Shown here piece after piece: positions 1-32,105 of a DNA stretch of 64,000 nucleotides; position 1 is the stretch's first letter; each line of letters opens with the position of its first letter. The position numbers and the translations under genes were made by a program. The notes below the pieces were generated by a model. That model saw nothing but the letters and a program-made list of their open reading frames with translations. It was not told the origin of the DNA and searched no databases. Location of the stretch: assembly GCF_963678975.1 (NCBI RefSeq), contig NC_089273.1, positions 10,292,614 through 10,356,613 on the forward strand, written 5' to 3'. This stretch comes from Dysidea avara. Lineage: Eukaryota > Porifera > Demospongiae > Dictyoceratida > Dysideidae.

Positions 1-170
1 CCATAGGTAACCCATGCTCAATAACATCACTTCTGTTGCTATTCTGGTTCACATGGTACCATAAACCATCTTGTTCCACAACTTTGTTGTGCATTAAAAC
101 TGATTATTTAAAAATTTTAGAAAACCGCTTATTATAAGGACACCTTCATATAAAGAACATATGTCATTTC

Positions 171-527
171 CAGGGCCGCCCATGGGGGGGCAACTGGAGC
201 ATTTTGCCCTGGGCCCCAGCCTGAAAGGGGCCCCGGGAGGCCCCATCAAGGGCCCCTTGAATACCTGTTGAAAAGATCGATATACTCTAATGGAGCAGTC
301 AGATCTAGCATTCACAGTATTCTTCAGAGGAGCAGTGTAGCAAACCTATAAATAAGGAGATATGGTTGGTGAAGGGTAGCTATTGTCATTGTCAGCATGT
401 AATGACCTTTTTTCTTGGTCTTTGACTTGCAGCTTGGGTGAATTGTGATTCAGAGTGGAAACCTCCTTGCCCCAGGGCCCCACTTAAACTCTTTGCTCTG
501 GGCCTTTAATTTCTCTGGGCGGCCTTG
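171..527. mobile_element. hAT-type MITE with 8-bp target duplication
   Basis: The element begins CAGGGCCGCCC and ends GGGCGGCCTTG, which are near-perfect terminal inverted repeats of 11 bp. It is flanked on both sides by GTCATTTC (163-170 and 528-535), an exact 8-bp direct repeat. CAG-type termini with an 8-bp target duplication are the signature of hAT transposons. The interior is GC-rich with runs of G and C and holds no transposase, so it is a non-autonomous MITE. Open frames across it are short and look incidental. Confidence 0.75.
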
Positions 528-732
528 GTCATTTCCCCAACGGTGTCCGTCTTAGAGGGCTTCCACTGTATTTCACCCAATGCATTCAATGCTTTATACT
601 GTAAATTTAGGCTAGCGCGATTGCATCGGGTTTTCATTATAGTCTCGTGCCCTGCTATAAGTGCAAACACTGTTGCTTGAATTTTTTGGACACGGAAGTG
701 TGATACATGCAAAATACTGAGTGTACAGTCAA

Positions 733-1130
733 ATGGACCTTATCCGCAATGATGTCAGACACCTAAAAATGGCCGCGATAGTTGTGAGACTTTCATAAAA
801 TTTGTATGGGCAACTATGGGAGGAAAATTTTTGAATGATGATATCTCAGCCAAGATAGATAATATCGAACTCTAACCTGCAGGTATGGTTATAAGGTAAC
901 AGAATGAATAACAGTCTAGTGTTACTTTGAAAACCACCCGAAAATTGCTTCTAAGTATTTATTGTAATGTCTTATAGCCATACCTGAGGGTTAGAGATCG
1001 ATATCTTCTTTCTTGGCTGAGATGATTGTTTTAAAAAATCTTCCTATAGTCGTCCATACAAATTATTACAAAAGTCCCACAACTACCGCCGCCATTTTAT
1101 GACTGTGACATCATTGCAGATAAGATCCAA
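733..1130. repeat. palindromic MITE, ~165-bp arms
   Basis: Positions 733-900 and about 965-1130 are inverted copies of each other with scattered substitutions. Shared stretches include TATCTCAGCCAAGA on one side and its complement on the other, and a CTAACC..CAGGTATGG block near the centre. No coding capacity is seen and no clear target duplication was found. The nearly full-length palindrome suggests a foldback-type MITE. Confidence 0.75.
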
Positions 1131-1215
1131 TGCGGAGTTATGCAATTGTTTTTAGAACAGTGGATAACCATTCAAAAGCACCTAACACTTAAAATAAGGC
1201 AATGGACTACATAAT

Positions 1216-1359
1216 AGTTAGACACTAAGACCAAGGGAACTAAGCGATTTAGTAACCCTGATGGCCTTAGGCTGTAGTGTCCTGAGCACAGCGAGGGTGC
1301 TACTAAGGGCTTAAGGGGTTACTAAATCGCTTAGTTCCTGTTGGTCGCACTGTCTAACT
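1216..1359. repeat. short inverted-repeat MITE
   Basis: The element starts AGTTAGACACTAAGACCA and ends with the near complement TGGTCGCACTGTCTAACT. A second inverted block, AACTAAGCGATTTAGTAACC and its complement, lies just inside. It is 144 bp with no coding capacity. No target duplication is evident. Confidence 0.7.
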
Positions 1360-1781
1360 CATTTAGACTATGGTTTAAAGTACATACCTTTATAGCCAGA
1401 GCATGAGTGTGGGTTGAAAGAGTATTGAAGAGCAGTGGAACGGTTCCTTCCTGAAGTCCTTACAGCGCCCACAAAAAAAAAATTATTTGACCGGTAGCCA
1501 CAGTAATGGCTAGAGCTACAGTACATATGCCGCTTAGTCTACTATTTGTCCAGAATTATTTGTGTGACTCAGAGAAGAAGAGTATTACAGTATTATCAAC
1601 CACTGCAGTGTGCCTTTCATGTTATAATTATTTATCATGTACAAAATTGCTTGAGGGCGGGTTACTAAGTGACATGTCAGGTGACTAAGTGATTTAGTAA
1701 ACCTGTATATTATGAGCCATACCATAGTCTACAGAAAATCTGTTCTGGACACTTCTAGTGAAAAACCCTGTCACATTAGTT

Positions 1782-3201
1782 AGGGTTTCCAATGTAAAAA
1801 TTCGACATCTTCAAAATAATTAGCTAACTACTGTTTCATGTTGGACTAACTCTCACTTGAATACAGCCGCAGTGGCGATAAATTCCATTGCCTTCTTGGG
1901 GTAGAAATCGATCGAAATATCTGCAAAATCCGAGATTATGAGCTGTAACTCTTAGAAGCCATGATCCTTTATCACAATACTGGAGTTCAACCTTCCTCTG
2001 TGAGTAAACCTCCACCTAAAAGCATTGGTAGTTTGATTGGTGAGGTAGGTTTCCTGTCACTGCATAATTAAGCACGATTTTGGATTCCAAAAATGTGTTT
2101 TCGTGTATGGACACCAAACAAATAATAGCCCAAACTTCCTCACACCACAGTAGTAATCATCCATCGACAAAGAAGTCACATACAAAGTATGGTTAAGGTT
2201 GAGCACCTCTAACCATCTGGGTGAGCACAATATAGGGTAAAATTTGCCAGAAATCACACCTTAACTACACAGCTTGTCCACTTAACTGCTTAAAAATAGA
2301 TATCTTGATGTAAAACAACTGTATGATCCATAAAGTATAACTAATAGCAAAGTTATCGTCGCTGCAATTCAGTTACTAAAGCACTTAGCCTATTCAATCA
2401 GGCTCGTGTGACTAGGCTTGCCAATGGGTGTGGTCAGTAATGATACACTGCCTAAATTTATTACCGGGCATGCAATCTAGGGATAAAATCACAGTTATCG
2501 TAGCACTGCACAAGACATCAAGTCGCATCAAGTGTTTAAATGGCCGAAACCACACGAGCTTGGTTGCAATTTCTTTAGTGCCATTTAAAGTTATTTTATG
2601 ATTCCTGACAATGGTAACCAGGGATAATCTCACTTCTAGCTGTGTTTTATGGATCATACAGTTGTTTTACACCAAGATATCTATTTTTAAACAGTTGAGT
2701 GTACAAGATATGCAGTTAAGGTGTGATTTCCGGCAAATTTTACCTTATATCATGCTCACCCAGATGGTTAGAGGCGCTCAACCTTAACCATATTTCGTAT
2801 GTGACTTCTTTGTCGATGGATGATTACTACTGTGGTGTGAGGAAGTTTAGGCTATCAATCGTTTGGTGTCCGTAGATGAAAACCGGTTTTTGGAGCTCAA
2901 AATCATGCTCAAATGATGCAGCGACAGGAAACCTACCTCACCAATCAAACTACCAATGCTTTTAGGTGAAGGTTTACTCACAGAGGAAGGTTGAACTCCA
3001 GTATTGCAATAAAGGATCGAGGCTTCTAAGAGTTACAGCTCGTAATCTCGGATTTTGCAGATATTTCGATCGATTTCTACCCCAAGAAGGCAATGGAATT
3101 TATCGCCACTGCGGCTGTATTCAAGTGAGAGTTAGTCTAACATGCAACATCAGTTAGCAAATTATTTTGAAGATGTCGAATTTTTACACATTGGAAACCC
3201 T
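1782..3201. mobile_element. Mutator-like foldback element, 1.42 kb
   Basis: Arms of about 550 bp (1782-2335 and 2646-3201) are inverted copies of each other around a ~310-bp unpaired centre. The ends read AGGGTTTCC and GGAAACCCT. The sequence ACATTAGTT flanks the element directly on both sides (1773-1781 and 3202-3210), a 9-bp target duplication. Long terminal inverted repeats with 9-bp duplications are typical of Mutator-like elements. No transposase is present. Open frames at about 2057-2257 and 2966-3157 lie within the arms and look incidental. Confidence 0.75.
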
Positions 3202-3210
3202 ACATTAGTT

Positions 3211-4104
3211 TATGAAATAGTACAGTAGGGCAAATGAGCTGCAGCTGCCAAAATGCTGGTATTAAAAACCATAGTAGAAATATCATACATGACAAAACCA
3301 TCTTTACTGAACAGTAGAATGAGATAATCTAATAGAGCAGTCATTTACATATATCATAGCAATTCTGTATCAAGAAATTAATTTTAAACAAGTTGATGTT
3401 GTGCTACTTCTAAAAACCAGGCGCCATGCAGCTAGCTAACTCATCTGGAATAACTATAGACAGTATATACTATTATGAATTAACCAACTATGTATTACTA
3501 CTTTACAATATGGTAGTTTGGGTTGTGCAATAATATAATTAGCTATTTCTCGTAATTCATGAAATATTCGTAATTCATTCAATTACGTTGCTATGCACTG
3601 CTAAGGAAGCTTTTGTTAAATAAACCGCTTTTACCAACATATTACGCACAAAACTATCTTCTAAACTGTTTTATAGTGTGACTAACGTGTTTTTCCCCAC
3701 AAATTCTCTCGACAAAGCCTCAAAGCTGCTCTTCATTTTCGTTCGCGTACGTAAGGGATACGCCCCCTTTCAACTTGAAGCGATAGGCTATTCCTGGCAG
3801 TGTACGAGGCCTGCACCGTTGTTTTTCAGTTGCTAAATGCCTGAAAACCTCAAGGGGAAGGTAGTCTGAGGAAAGTCACCACACCCGTATTTCAGTCCGC
3901 CGAAAAGAAACCACCTCAGAGCAAATTTCACCTGTGCAGAAGTTTAATACAGACTTCATTTCACTTTTACTTCTTACGTAAAAGCTGCTTTCGCCGTTAT
4001 TAAACGATTTTGCTCACGTGGGTGCGTACGGACAAACATAGGTAGATAGGTACATAGGTAGATAGATAGGTACACACACACACTTTTACGGAAACAATTA
4101 CAGT
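3211..4104. other. no gene seen; ends in a short tetranucleotide repeat
   Basis: I see no exon-like frame or repeat in most of this stretch. A slightly CpG-richer piece lies around 3690-3900. At 4037-4082 there is an imperfect TAGG/TAGA microsatellite that runs into (CA)n. A copy of the dispersed ATAGAGCAGTCA motif is at about 3332-3343. Confidence 0.5.
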
Positions 4105-4161
4105 AAACCAGGCGCACGCCCACAGCCGGCCTTCGGCCGGCTGTGGGCGTGCGCCTGGTTT
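4105..4161. repeat. perfect 57-nt palindrome (27-bp arms, 3-nt loop)
   Basis: Left arm 4105-4131 and right arm 4135-4161 are exact inverted copies around a TTC loop. The arm is GC-rich (CCAGGCGCACGCCCACAGCC and on) in AT-rich surroundings. A same-length, degraded version of the inner 51 nt occurs at 24776-24826, so this is a dispersed element rather than an isolated accident. It would form a very stable hairpin in single-stranded DNA or RNA. Confidence 0.9.
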
Positions 4162-4421
4162 AAAAATGTTGCTGGATTTGCAAAAAGGTGCCTTTCCCAC
4201 ACAGTTTACATGCCCATATTGAATTTATTTGGTTAATAATCAATACATTAATATTGAAAGGGACACGCCACGTAAAATGCTTTAAATGGTGTAAAAACAG
4301 TGATTTTCGAAGCGCCCACAACATTACGTAGTCCCTCAGTGGAATGCTTTACCAAGTGTCACTGTCAATGCACCAACTCTACAACAATTCTCTACACTTG
4401 TACATTAGTGATCTCTTCAAT

Positions 4422-4498
4422 TACTTAATTACTTATCCTTAATTAATTTACTTACTTAATTACTTATACTTAATTAATTTACTTACTTATTTACTTAC
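4422..4498. repeat. 31-bp tandem repeat, ~2.5 copies
   Basis: A 31-bp AT-rich unit containing ACTTAATTACTTAT followed by TTAATTAATTTACTT is repeated head to tail with one or two substitutions. Confidence 0.7.
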
Positions 4499-6657
4499 AT
4501 TCTAATTTAATTTGTAACTAATCATTGTACTATGCTCATGCATATGAGTCTTACAATTATAAAATATAATAATATAATACGTAGTGATACCAACAAAAAA
4601 ACAGTCTGCTAATTACTCACATACCTCTAAGGAATACTCCACCTTATTTTCAAGACTGTAGCTGCAGCGGATACGTGGGCCCAGCACTGTTTCTGAACCC
4701 GGTCCGTCATTTTGCCCAATGCGTAATGTATTGTGGGATTCACCCGTTACCAAGACTATGGGAATTCACCTTAAACTAATTATCTAAACAAAAATAAAAC
4801 GGTCTGGAACATTGTGTACATGAATAATACTCAGTAATTCGAGGGAATTGTACGCCTCGAGCGGGCCATTCAGTTTAAAGACAAAAGTTAAGGAGAGCCG
4901 CTTCGAGAAAGTGCCCCGTGAATAGCTAACTTAATTTAGAATAACTTTGTTCTAGTTTCTGTAGGCCTATATAAACAGACACCATGTTTGCTAAGCCAAC
5001 GTTTAGTGGGTTTCTCGTACGTTTTTGAACTTACCATGTTGGTAGATATGCGGAATTCCGCTAAAATCAGTAAATTTTATTAGGTTCGCAATCCCAATGG
5101 TTAATTTCAATATGCAACAAACAAAACAATGTAGCAACTGGTTCCTTATATTGATTAACCTGCTATTAGTTTCAAAAATGTTGCTAGATTCTTTAGTTGC
5201 ACTCATGGAAAATTTCAAGCAATTATATATGCAATGATAAAAAGTTATGAAGTTTCAAGGTTAAAAAAGGGGTCAAATTTTGTGTGCAAAAAGGGTACCT
5301 TTTCGTAAATCCAGTCATAAATTATTAATTAAAAAATGAAGTAGGGTTTCAGTGATAAAACGTAGTTAGGAGATATGAATGATAATACTTTAGTTGTGTA
5401 GGAAAATCTTTACTTTTGCATTATATAGTAGATGCTGAAGGTAACGTGTCAATGTAGGGATGATCCCACATAGCTACCACTTTTTTTATGGAATCCTACT
5501 TCAGTTTTAAATTAAAGATTTTACTTGCAGTTTTATATTCAGAAAACATAACTCATCATCAAGTGTACTCAATGACCTTGGTGAAATCTTCTAATAAAAT
5601 GGCATTGAAACGTCTGCTTTTTGTCAACTTTCAATGCAATCATGCAATTTTACAATTTTTAATTTTGGCCAAATATTACTTCTAAGCTTGAGCCAAGTAT
5701 GCTTTGAAAATAGCTTATTATGGTTTTGAGCAGTGCTCAAAATTCAGCCTGTTATGCTCAAAATTATGCTTTCAAAATCAAGATTATACTCTAGAGTTGA
5801 CTGTTTTATTAGAGATATCAGCCTTTCCTGACTGTTGTATTAGAGTAAGTGACTGCTCTATTAGAGTGTCTCGATTTTTCCATGAAGTGTAAACAATCAG
5901 ACAAAAAATAATAACATTGCACATATTAAATGCAGTATTAAGGCATAGTGTGTTCATGTTTTGCTGTATTTTGCCACGCGTATTGCACATTTAATAAGAA
6001 AATCTTGAAAATCATCCAATTATGTTGGCATAATGCTTGATGCTTTTGCTATCATATTATGCTTGAAATTATGCCGGCATAACTGGCACAAGCCTAATTA
6101 CTTCTAGGCCCAAGAAACTCAATCATAGTCATCAGATGGTGTTTGTGGTATTCCCAGCTGAGCATGAGACTAGTTGCTGGGCATGAGACTAGTTGCTGTG
6201 GAAATTCATTGTTTTCCCGCTCCTACTTTCTATTGCTTTAACTCCAAGACTACATTCACTAGATAAGGGTGAAACTTTAACAGGCCATTAGTTTTCCTTG
6301 TAAACATCAAGAAATCAAAATGCAAACTAGATGAATTTTTGCTCAGCAGGTCACATTCGTTTACAACAAAAAAAACCAGTTCAAAATGCTTATATAGGGA
6401 GACCCCTTGGCTTGTTAGATATTATGCATCCATTTACACCATAGCAATATAATATGTGGATAATGTAATCCTATTGCATTTACAACAATTATAGTTATGC
6501 AAATCTATTCATAGTTTTTTAAGGGCTAGTCTAAAGAGGCAGGCATTGGTATGTTGGCACAGAAAACACGGAATCAAGTAATTCTGGCCACACATATTCC
6601 TTTCTTGTTTTAAACTATGCTTTCCTACATTAGTTAGTTACATGTTTATCTGTATAG
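4499..6657. other. no recognised gene upstream of the receptor exons
   Basis: I found no signal-peptide exon or other upstream receptor exon here. Contents seen: a MITE end (AAAAGGG..TACCTTTT then AAATCCAGTCA, about 5274-5325), a segment at 5330-5480 resembling the 23676-23899 MITE, copies of the dispersed CTATTAGAGT motif around 5798-5870, and a tandem doubling of GCATGAGACTAGTTGCTG near 6163-6198. The 5' end of the receptor gene may lie here unrecognised or before the window. Confidence 0.5.
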
Positions 6658-27437
<20,780 letters not shown>

Positions 27438-28600
27438 TCAAAGTGTCACAACTTTCTAATCAATGACAACTTAATAATATCCAGTGTGATAGTGTTGTAG
27501 CAATGTAGCATGCATGCAGCGACATTAACATAATACCATATAGCAAAAAGTTAACAGACAGAGGGGAGGGGAGGGGTTGGGTTTGACAAATTTAAATTTT
27601 ACACATTACATGCAATTTGTCAACAAAAGTTCCCCATTAAATTTTTTGTTATGTTTAGTGTATTCCATAACACTATAATGAAGTCTTTGGTTCTCATCAA
27701 ATTTTACACTTTGAAATGTTATTATACTATAATAGTACGTTGTCATCCAATTCATCAAAATCAATTTTTCCTACATCAAACTTTTGTGATAACTCAGTTA
27801 TTGCACAAAGCAATGAAGAGATTTCATTTGTTTAACATTTCTACTTTAAGCCAATTACTACTCAGTCTTCTTTTCTAGGAAACAAAACTTATTTCTATCA
27901 GTAGACCTAGCCCTGCTGCCTATAAACTCAGTCGTTCCAAAGTGGAATGAAATCAGGAGTTTTCTGGATGCGTGAAATCATACTAGCAATAATACTACAA
28001 AAGCTAATCTTTATGTTGTGCCCCACACATTGCATATCACACAGTCGAGACTAGTATTGAATAATGAGCTTTCTTTCTGCAACATGCATGATCACCTACA
28101 ATGTTTATTCACCAGGTTCAACACCAAAAAAGTCCTGTGGGGGGGGGGGGGGGGGGGGCATTTTTTAATGTCAGCTTTTAGAAATGCCACTGCTAGAGTT
28201 GGATAATAAAATAACACCATGCAGTAAGTAATTCATAATAGCATTTATTCAATCAAAAGTGAGGCTAATATTATTTTTCTAAATTTTCCTGCAAGTGGGA
28301 GAATGTCATTGACCCTCCTAGTTGGAACTTACTCTGCATGCTGAGTGTAGTTTGTCCATGTAAGATGTCTAAACCTGAAAACCCCTCTTAGAATTTCTAA
28401 ATCTACCACTGCTAATAGTGGGCGATACTACAGCAAATACCTGTAGCTACTCGAATGGATTAGAGAAGATGAATATCATATTCAAGCATGAAATCAACAA
28501 TTTCAGAACACAGATTCCAAACTTCCTTTAAAACTAGCCATTACATTATTTCATCATAATTGAAGCAGATCAGCATTCATCATTGCAACTCAATCAGTAG
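27438..28600. other. 3' flank of receptor gene, no gene seen
   Basis: AT-rich, with GGGGAGGGGAGGGG near 27562-27576 and a poly(G) run of about 20 at 28138-28158. A short stretch near 27895-27970 (VVPKWNEI in translation) faintly resembles the C-terminus of LINE reverse transcriptases but is too broken to call. Confidence 0.4.
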
Positions 28601-28692
28601 TGTGGCGCCGCCCACCCCTTCACAAAAAGTAAGGATCTGGTGAAATACAAATGTGACTGGGCCTGCGAAAACAGGGCATGTGGGCACAAACT

Positions 28693-29510
28693 CCATAATG
28701 AGCCACCAGAAATTAAAGAACACGTCTACAAACAATTGCTCTTACCATCAATAGTCTAAGAGTATTTACTGCTCAGCCATCTGGGACCCCTATCATCACA
28801 CTAGTATTAGTAACTAGAAATGATTCAACAACGCGCTGCTCACTTTATTTTGAATAAACCCTGGCACAGATCTAACCAAAACCATGATAGCATTACAGAC
28901 ATGTTAACCAGTCTTGAATGGCCTACACTTCAAAACAGAAGAACAATTGCCACTGCTTGAAGTTTCTTAGTTTACTAGAGTGGTATATCCCCAGTATATG
29001 GAACAGTTAATTTTAGTAGTTTTTCAGTAAACCCACAATCACTGATGCTTTACTGGGAGTTTAAAACTTAGTAAAACAATTATGTTCCATATACTTAAAG
29101 TTACTGACATTTTACCATCAGTATAACTGGGTACAACTACAGTAAAGCAGCTTAACATATTAGTAAACTAAGAACCTTCAAGCAGTGTCCTAGACTCACC
29201 TTGCTTTTCAAGATTGTCAAGAACTTATTAGTAATACCTCATCATTGCTTACCATCACCAACTCCAGTGTCCTACACCCGTGCTCAACATCCTCTCAAGC
29301 TAACTCAATTGCAAACAAGAGTTGATGTGTACAAATACTCCTTCCTCCATCGAACAATTATTCAATGGAACTCCCTTCAAATTCCTGACATTGGCACAAT
29401 AGATCTCGAAACAATTAAGAATGCTGTAAGTAATATAATGTGATTGTAGTACTCATTAGCATGTTGCCCCTGGTGGGTTTTGCTAATTAACAATAATAAG
29501 TAAATAAACT
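28693..29510 (+). pseudogene. 5'-truncated LINE, reverse-transcriptase C-terminal fragment
   Basis: Broken frames encode the thumb and C-terminal region of a non-LTR retrotransposon reverse transcriptase: EIKEHVYKQLLLPSI, MIQQRAAHFILN, DMLTSLEWPTLQNRRTIA, then after an inserted MITE LLFKIVKNLLVIPHH and SFLHRTIIQWNSL. The coding part ends near 29443, followed by a short 3' UTR with CCCCTGGTGGGTTTTGC and an AATAATAAGTAAATAA tail. AAACT is duplicated on both sides (28688-28692 and 29506-29510), a LINE-type target duplication. Not functional. Confidence 0.85.
28951..29187. mobile_element. MITE inserted in the LINE fragment
   Basis: Inverted ends CACTGCTTGAAG..TTTACTA and TAGTAAACTAAG..AAGCAGTG. 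It separates the two halves of the reverse-transcriptase fragment, so it arrived last. 237 bp with no coding capacity. Confidence 0.75.
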
Positions 29511-29964
29511 ACACCTTGTCACACTACCAGTCATATATCAGTACTGGAACAGAATATTTGCATTCTGTAACTTGCATCATAAAGCCAATTAAATGCTTAC
29601 TAAGAGTGAAAATTGCATTACCATAGCATAATGGTATAAAAAGGTATGAGTAGTGAAATCTGAAAAAGTAGGCAAAATTCATGTGCCCACATGTCCTATT
29701 TTCGCAGGACCAGTCACAAATACCAAATCATTTCAAAAGGAATTCAATTAGACAGCGCACGTAACTGCTTGTTACATCAGATGATTGCGCTTCGATTCGA
29801 ACAAAAAGCATTGTGTTGCCATGGTGATTTCTGTGTGAACGTCATTGGCACGCATTAATTGGCTACCGCCAAATCTGGGTGGTAGAAATGATGTAGAATT
29901 TGTATTTCACCAGAACCTTACTTTTTGCGAAGGGGCGGGTGGCACCAGACTACTCGATCAGGAC

Positions 29965-30705
29965 ATGCGGGCAGAACCATAATGATATTAGCCAGTCTAC
30001 AGCTAGACTAGTTTTACTATATAAAGTACTACATGTTTTATTAATTATACCAAACTGTTACCTCCCGTTTAAATCTACTGTATTACGGACCCGACACTCA
30101 CACAACTTTTAACTAGTGCCTTACCAACCAAGAATTGATGTATATAAATATTCCTTCCTCCCAAGAGCTGTACCAGAATGGAATAGATTAGATGATGAGA
30201 TTATTGAGACTGACTGTGTTGAAGAATTTAAGCAAAAATTTGTCCCTTCTATGCATATAGTTAAGTAACTTATCGTAATTGTATTGTAAAGGGGTGGCGG
30301 CGCGTCTTCGCCGCGACACCTCTATATGATTCCACTGTAAACTAGACTCAATAGACTCTTAATATGATGACACACATCAAAACAACAATTCTGAGCCTAA
30401 TATTACAATAACAATCCGAGTTGTGAATAATGTCCTGCTTAGTACAATCATTACACTACTAACACCTGGGACGGCATGGTCAGTCCATGCCTCCGTCTCT
30501 GGATCGCGTGACTTCCCTACATATATATTTTTATAGTTTATTATTGTAATTGTACATATGTATATAATTAAGTAACTTGTCGTAATTGTACATACACTGT
30601 ACTTATATAGTTAAGTAACTAATTGAAATTTTACACATGTATTTGCACATCAGCAATATACCCCTGGAGGGTCCTGCTGATTAACAATAAATAATAATAA
30701 TACAT
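29965..30705 (+). pseudogene. second LINE reverse-transcriptase remnant with 3' UTR
   Basis: Frames around 29990-30270 encode RLVLLYKVLHVLLIIPNCYL, then STVLRTRHSHNF, and after a stop/frame change VPYQPRIDVYKYSFLPRAVP and EWNRLDDEI. This is the conserved C-terminus of LINE-type reverse transcriptases. The 3' UTR repeats TAAGTAACTTATCGTAATTG and ends with CCCTGGAGGGTCCTGC and an AATAATAATAA tail at about 30685-30704. The UTR is split at about 30285-30530 by an insert starting GGGGTGGCGGCGCGTC. Truncated and frameshifted, not functional. Confidence 0.8.
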
Positions 30706-31084
30706 GTACTGGCATAATGATTATATTTAGTATATAGAATTGTCAAAACGGTCCGTAGGGATTTCAGTTTAGTTTCTCGGCCTATTATGACGCAAAGGGG
30801 AATGCGAGGGATGGATGTACAGACTTAGCTTCCATTTGAATCGAGCCGATTTGAACACTTGCGTATGTGAGTGAACACGTGACACGTAGCTACGTTACCG
30901 CAATACGCAAGCAAAAAAGTCTGTTTTTTTTCCCGGGCTTGATGGACTGCCCTTGCCTACCACCCCCAGCACAAAGAAAGGCACATGCTGGACAACTGTA
31001 AAGACAAGAAAAACAGAGTAACACAGCCAGCATGTTACTCTGACAAATGGGACTCCACTTGCACTAAATCCATTGGTGGTGGAG
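30706..31084. other. no gene seen; 3' UTR-like flank of the minus-strand retroelement
   Basis: The part from about 30930 to 31085 is probably the 3' untranslated end of the retroelement encoded at 31095-32105 on the minus strand. The rest shows nothing I can name. Confidence 0.4.
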
Positions 31085-31094
31085 CCCTAGTGTA

Positions 31095-32105
31095 CTAAGC
31101 ACCAATGGAAGAACGCGCACCTCGAATGCACTGAATAGCTGAGCGGAGCAGAGAAAAGCCAAGACAACACCGAAGACAACACCGAAGCCAACCCAGGACT
31201 ACAGAGTATTCGTCATCCCACTTAGCCGATAGGAGGGAAGCCAGACTCTTGTAGAAAACTGTGGCTTCGTGAGCCAACCCCCCTGTTGCCGACATGATGA
31301 TAGGTGTAAAAGAAGCATGCTCAACCTCACGAATTCTCTGACCATAAGCTCAAAGCTTGATATTCTCATGCTTCTTAAAGGTAGAAGAAAGTGATGAAGA
31401 ACTGTTAGATGGGGCAAGTGGATTAAAAACGCGAACATCAGTAAAACATCTCTCAGAACGACTACCCCAAAAACCATTCATGGCAATCTCCAAGTGAGCC
31501 CCTTCTTGAGTATTTGAGGTGGAAAGATGGAACTCATCAGGATTGTGGACGGGCTGCAGTTCTGGTTCGGTACACACCTGGGAGCACACCTCTGTCAAAA
31601 GGGTAGCAGTGAGGTCCCTTATCTCATTGTAGCGAAGGGAAGGTAGTCCCCCCTTCAGACAAGAGAGCACATGATCCACAGAGAATGAAGCCCCACAAGG
31701 GCAAAGAGTTGGAGTACGGAGGGGAGGCCAACTGTAACGCAAAGCCAGGGCATCCTGAAAGGCAAACTTACGTAGAGCAAAACCATGCTCATTCAAGGGG
31801 AGGGTTGTAAGCCAATTTGAAGCCCCCTTCACAGATGCTAGCTCCACTGCACGCTGCAGTGTGGGTTCCAACTGCTGACGCAATTCAGAAGAAATCTTAG
31901 AGTAAGTGTCTAACTTTGCTTTGCACACAGAAAATTTTCTAGATTGTTGGAAAGAAATAGCCTCAACAAAGCTCTTAGAATGGTCATGAATGCACAAACA
32001 AAGAGGCTCAGCAATATGACGGGAAGCAGCCAACTCATCGTTACTTGTGTTAGTTGGAATAAAAATACCCAGGCCTCCCCAACGAGCAGGAAGAGCAAAC
32101 CAGTG
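31095..32105 (-). pseudogene. retroelement polymerase C-terminal region, truncated
   Basis: On the minus strand the frame runs from FALPARWGGLGIFIP (about 32102) through LPLNEHGFALRKFAFQDALA, a Cys/His cluster (CPCGASFSVDHVLSCLKGG), SLRYNEIRDLTATLLTEVCS and MNGFWGSRSERCFTDVRVFN to a stop near 31350. A second frame (MSATGGLAHEATVFYKSLAS, LLRSAIQCIRGARSS) continues to 31095. This C-terminal block recurs in polymerase proteins of animal retroelements. I cannot fix the superfamily; non-LTR is my best guess. The C-CxxxxxxxH-C cluster suggests zinc binding. The copy is 5'-truncated at 32105 where the hAT element begins, and internally frameshifted. Confidence 0.75.

Larger units (their letters stand above)
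28652..29719. mobile_element. MITE family A copy split by a LINE
   Basis: The left part, 28652-28692 (TGTGACTGGGCCTGCG..), and the right part, 29511-29719 (ending GCAGGACCAGTCACAA), rejoin to the same consensus as 52951-53198 and 54664-54916. The break is at ACAAACT/ACACC, exactly where the intact copies read continuously. Confidence 0.8.
28601..29948. mobile_element. outermost element of a four-level nest
   Basis: Ends GGCGCCGCCCACCCCTTCAC and GCGAAGGGGCGGGTGGCACC are inverted repeats that extend about 50 bp inward (AAAAAGTAAGGATCTGG and complement). Everything between belongs to, or follows, later insertions: MITE A, a LINE fragment and another MITE. The class of the outer element is unknown. 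Confidence 0.65.

Noticed and set aside
4419-4500. Short regularly spaced repeats considered as a CRISPR-like array
   Set aside because: They are contiguous AT-rich tandem units without spacers, in a eukaryotic context.
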